From positions 1 through 45,989 of the forward strand of contig MKJV01000121.1 in assembly GCA_001942185.1 (NCBI GenBank): a stretch of DNA of 45,989 nt. The letters run 5' to 3'. Position 1 is the stretch's first letter, and each line of letters begins with the position of its first letter. The translations under genes were made by a program, and so were the position numbers. The DNA is from Pseudonocardia sp. CNS-004 (GTDB lineage: Bacteria > Actinomycetota > Actinomycetes > Mycobacteriales > Pseudonocardiaceae). The notes under the pieces were generated by a model. That model saw nothing but the letters and a program-made list of their open reading frames with translations, was not told where the DNA came from and searched no databases. This document shows, one piece after another, positions 43,512 through 45,989 of this stretch.

Positions 43512-44407
43512 GTGGGCAGCAACGCTGAGTTCCGGGACTTCCTGATCTCGCGCCGGTCACGCTTGACGCCCGAGCGCGCGGGACTGATCCCGAAGGCCGG
43601 CAACCGGCGTGTCCCTGGCTTCGCCGCGAGGAAGTCGCTGATCTCGCCGGGCTCAGCGTCGACTACTACGTCCGCCTGGAGCGTGGCCGGGCCGGGAATC
43701 CGTCAGCGGCCGTCCTCGATGCGCTCGCCCGTGCGTTGCGGCTCGACGAGGCCGAACGGGCGCATCTGTTCGACCTTGCCCGGACCACGCCGAAGGCGCG
43801 GCGCCGGCGGGTTGCGCCGCAGCGGGTCCACCCGAGCTTCCGGCGGGCGATGGAGGCGCTGGATCATGTCCCGGCGATGGTGCTCGGTCGTCGGATGGAT
43901 GTGCTGGCGGCCAACCGGATGGCGCGGGCGCTGCTCGCGGACTTCAGTGCCCGCCCCCACCGGGAGCGGAACATCGCCAGGTTCGTCTTCCTTGATCCTG
44001 CGGCCCGTGCCCTTTATGCGGACTGGGCCGTCGTCGCCGAGGACATCGTGTACTCGTTGCGGCTCGATGCCGGGCGCAACCCGGACGACGCTCAACTGGC
44101 CGAGCTGATCGGCGAGCTCACGCTCGGTGACCCGGACTTCAGCAGGTGGTGGTCCACGCACGACGTGAAGCGTCGGGTAGGCGGGGTCAAGCGCTTCGTG
44201 CACCCGATCGTCGGCGAGCTGTCCCTCCACTATGACCGGCTCGTGACGCCGGACGATCCGGATCAGCGGCTGAGCTTCTACACCGCGGAGCGGGCGTCGA
44301 AATCCGCCGAGGCGATTCGGCTCCTCGGCGACTGGACCTCGACGCTGCCGGACTCACCCGACGCGAACACCTCGGTGCCGTCGGCCGGTAGCGATGTGCA
44401 TCCCTAG
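43512..44407 (+). CDS. XRE regulator with MmyB-like ligand domain (one frameshift)
   Basis: The N-terminus VGSNAEFRDFLISRRSRLTP and, after one missing C near 43621, RREEVADLAGLSVDYYVRLE give a normal XRE HTH. RMDVLAANRMARALLADFSA and HDVKRRVGGVKRFVHPIVGE mark the MmyB-like ligand domain. The GTG start at 43512 has few alternatives. The regulator lies divergent from the repeat-motif peptide and SDR genes, its probable targets. It resembles the XRE gene at 36041 in arrangement, also opposite an SDR. Confidence 0.88.
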
Positions 44408-44925
44408 TCTAGCTGCCGGGGGACCGGGCCCGTCCGGCGCCTGACAAGGCCGGCCGCTTCGGCGCCGTACTTCTTCTTCACCTCTGAGAACAAGTGGAAA
44501 CGGTTCGGTGCTCTCGGGACGCCGCCAACGAGCCCCACCGGATGACTCCGGGAAGTCGCCCCCGCGCAGGCCGCCCGGTGCCGCGGCTGGCTCGGCGTCA
44601 GTCGCGATCGGGCTAGGCGTGGCTGAACAGCCCGCTCGCGCACTGTCCTGCGGTAGTCCTCCACAGAGTTGTCGATGTGGCAGCGCATGGCTTCTTCGGC
44701 CCCGTCCGGATCGCCGCGGAGGATGGCGGCGGCGATGGTGGTGTGGTCCCGGGAGCCACGCTGCATCGCGTCACGGGCCTCGCCGATGCCGGCCGCCTTG
44801 AGTCGGTGCATCAACGTGAAGACGTTGTCGATCACCGACGCGAGGAAGATGTTGTGCACAGCGGCCGCGACAGCGGAGTGGAACGCCACGTCGGCGGTGA
44901 AGGCGGCTGCTCGGGGGTTTCCGCA
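44404..44925 (-). pseudogene. FadR/GntR-type regulator, FCD domain fragment
   Basis: The readable part is the FCD ligand domain: FTADVAFHSAVAAAVHNIFL, VIDNVFTLMHRLKA and RDHTTIAAAILRGDPDGAEE, with the metal-binding His residues of FCD proteins, then MRCHIDNSVEDYRR. The N-terminal winged helix is missing: the frame runs directly into an enolase fragment at about 44925. The C-terminus after RTVRER is not FCD-like, so it may also be disturbed. It cannot bind DNA as a normal regulator. Confidence 0.75.
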
Positions 44926-45594
44926 CCGCGATACCCGCCTACGCGAGCACCGTGACCTACGGCTCGATCGAGGAGTACCTGGACGTCGCCGACCAGTGCC
45001 TGGAGGCCGGCTATCCGGCGATCAAGCTGCACGCGTGGGGGGACGCCCGCCGGGACACGCAGCTCGGCCAGAAGCTGCGGTCCCACGTCGGTGACGACAT
45101 CCCCCTGATGTACGACGGCTCGGCCGGGTTCGACCTGCCCGACGCTGTGTACCTCGGGCGGGCGTTGGGCGAGGCGGGGTTCCTCTCGTACGAGGAGCCG
45201 ATCCGCGAGTTCAGCGTGACCGCCTACCGCTGGCTCGCCGAGCGCGTCGACATCCCGCTGCACGTCGCCGAGACCTCTGACGGCGCTCACATGAACACTG
45301 CCGACTCCTCGTTGCCGGGTGCGCCTCGTTCGTGCGGACGAGTGCGACCTTCAAGGGTGGCGTCACGGGGGCCACGCGCATCGCGCACCTGGCCGAGTCG
45401 TTCCGGGTCCGGGCCGAGGTGCACGGCGGCGGTTCGGTGCACCGGCACCTGTGCATGGCGATCCCGAACACCACCTACTACGAGGCGCTCGTGATCGGCA
45501 ACCCGATCCTGCCCAACCCCGAGGTCGGCCCGGACGGGATGGTTGCGGCACCGTCGCGCCCGGCCTCTGGGACCCCGCTGACACGGCCGCCTGA
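44926..45594 (+). pseudogene. Mandelate-racemase/enolase-family enzyme, 5' truncated
   Basis: The fragment begins in the barrel domain (IPAYASTVTYGSIEEYLDVA) and continues AIKLHAWGDARRDTQL, LMYDGSAGFDLPDAVYLGRA, LSYEEPIREFSVTAYRWLAE and VDIPLHVAETSDGAHMNTAD. Adjacent frames add SATFKGGVTGATRIAHLAES and VHRHLCMAIPNTTYYEALVI, then VAPGLWDPADTAA at the stop near 45594. The capping domain is missing and frames change near 45315 and 45555. The left edge is fused to a truncated regulator on the other strand, so a deletion probably removed both N-termini and the shared promoter. Confidence 0.78.
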
Positions 45595-45651
45595 GACGAC
45601 GGCCCGAGAAGACGACAGCATTCATCGGCACGACGAAAGGGAGCCCACAAC

Positions 45652-45714
45652 GTGGCCCAGCGTGACCTGAAGATCCGCCGGTTGACCGTGCGCCAGTTCG
45701 AGTGGGAGATGCCA
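45652..45714 (+). pseudogene. N-terminus of a second enolase-family gene, cut by an IS element
   Basis: After AAGGGAG, a GTG at 45652 opens VAQRDLKIRRLTVRQFEWEM, a plausible capping-domain N-terminus of an enolase superfamily enzyme. About 21 codons later the sequence passes into a minus-strand IS3 remnant. It lies 57 bp after the truncated enolase at 44926-45594, so the two belonged to one operon. Confidence 0.55.
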
Positions 45715-45717
45715 GGT

Positions 45718-45989
45718 CTAAGTGTAGCGACCCAGGACGTTGTTGATGCCGTTCCACGGCGTGTCGGCTTGATCGAAGCGGCGATCCACCAGGTCGGGGT
45801 GCCGGGCAGTGGCAGGATCGGGCCGGGTGGTGCGCACCTTCTTGGTCCGCCGGACGCTCGATCCCGGCCGAGCGCATGAGCCGGGCGACTTGGTCCCGTC
45901 CCACCTCCACGCCGGCTCGGCGGGCGGCCTTCCAGAGCTTGCGCGCCCCATAGACGCGGTAGTTGTGGTCCCACAACGTGACCAGCTGT
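45718..45989 (-). mobile_element. IS3-family transposase remnant at the window edge
   Basis: The minus strand encodes an OrfB-like N-terminal part (NYRVYGARKLWKAARRAGVE, then GRDQVARLMRSAGI) and, in a neighbouring frame, VRRTKKVRTTRPDPATARHP and DLVDRRFDQADTP. This is the region before the DDE core. It then stops after WNGINNVLGRYT, so the catalytic part is absent on this side; the 5' end lies beyond the window. It differs from the IS3 element at 40451. Confidence 0.75.

Overview
The window is very GC-rich, densely coded actinobacterial chromosome. An SsgA-like sporulation/division protein, many GTG starts, frequent GTGA/ATGA stop-start overlaps, a Zur-type site before a zinc-free L31, and the family content all point to a Pseudonocardia-like member of the Pseudonocardiaceae (inference from content; no alignment was run). 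About thirty genes are broken by single-base indels that leave a clean protein continuation in a neighbouring frame. Two roughly 100-bp tandem duplications also sit inside genes. This pattern fits an incompletely polished long-read assembly better than mass gene decay, so coordinates below span the frameshifts.

Layout, left to right. 1-5.3 kb: an edge-truncated LysR regulator divergent from a class A beta-lactamase lipoprotein, then PAP2 phosphatase, glucose-6-phosphate isomerase (pgi) and a ROK/polyphosphate glucokinase. 5.4-12.6 kb: a tightly overlapping five-gene operon, SWIM zinc finger - DUF5691 - MoxR-type AAA+ ATPase - DUF5682 - VWA protein, a conserved but functionally undefined chaperone-like module. 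12.6-18.4 kb: an ECF sigma factor with a SnoaL-like tail plus an MFS exporter, a zinc alcohol dehydrogenase, a small HTH-like protein behind paired palindromes, a second VWA protein and a galactonate-dehydratase-like enolase. 18.4-26.4 kb: a BIME-like pair of 62-bp palindromes, an SbmA/BacA-type ABC transporter, DoxX, a HipA-like kinase/DUF3037 pair, an aminoglycoside-phosphotransferase-fold kinase, a 22-bp inverted repeat array, a cytochrome P450, a metallophosphoesterase and Zur-site-controlled rpmE2.

26.6-33.4 kb: a Gly-His-rich lipoprotein, then a catabolic operon on the minus strand (acyl-CoA ligase, MFS transporter, fumarylacetoacetate-hydrolase-family enzyme, cyclase-family enzyme, alpha/beta hydrolase). 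It faces a divergent TetR gene, and the shared intergenic region holds two 19-bp operator-like repeats. The genes suggest uptake, ring-opening-product hydrolysis and CoA activation of an organic acid.

33.5-46 kb: accessory DNA around tRNA genes. A remnant of a tRNA-Val 3' end (33523) and the intact tRNA-Val(GAC) (37290) bracket a 3.8-kb segment with SnoaL, MarR, SDR and XRE genes, a collapsed SGNH esterase and an integrase remnant, which reads as an old tRNA-targeted island. After the Gly-Cys-Val tRNA cluster and ssgA-like region, a second tRNA-Val(CAC) adjoins an integrase pseudogene cut by an IS3-family element. Beyond it lie an SDR co-oriented with an unusual 101-aa protein carrying a twice-repeated 15-residue motif, a divergent XRE/MmyB-type regulator, a regulator and an enolase truncated against each other, and a second IS3 remnant at the right edge.
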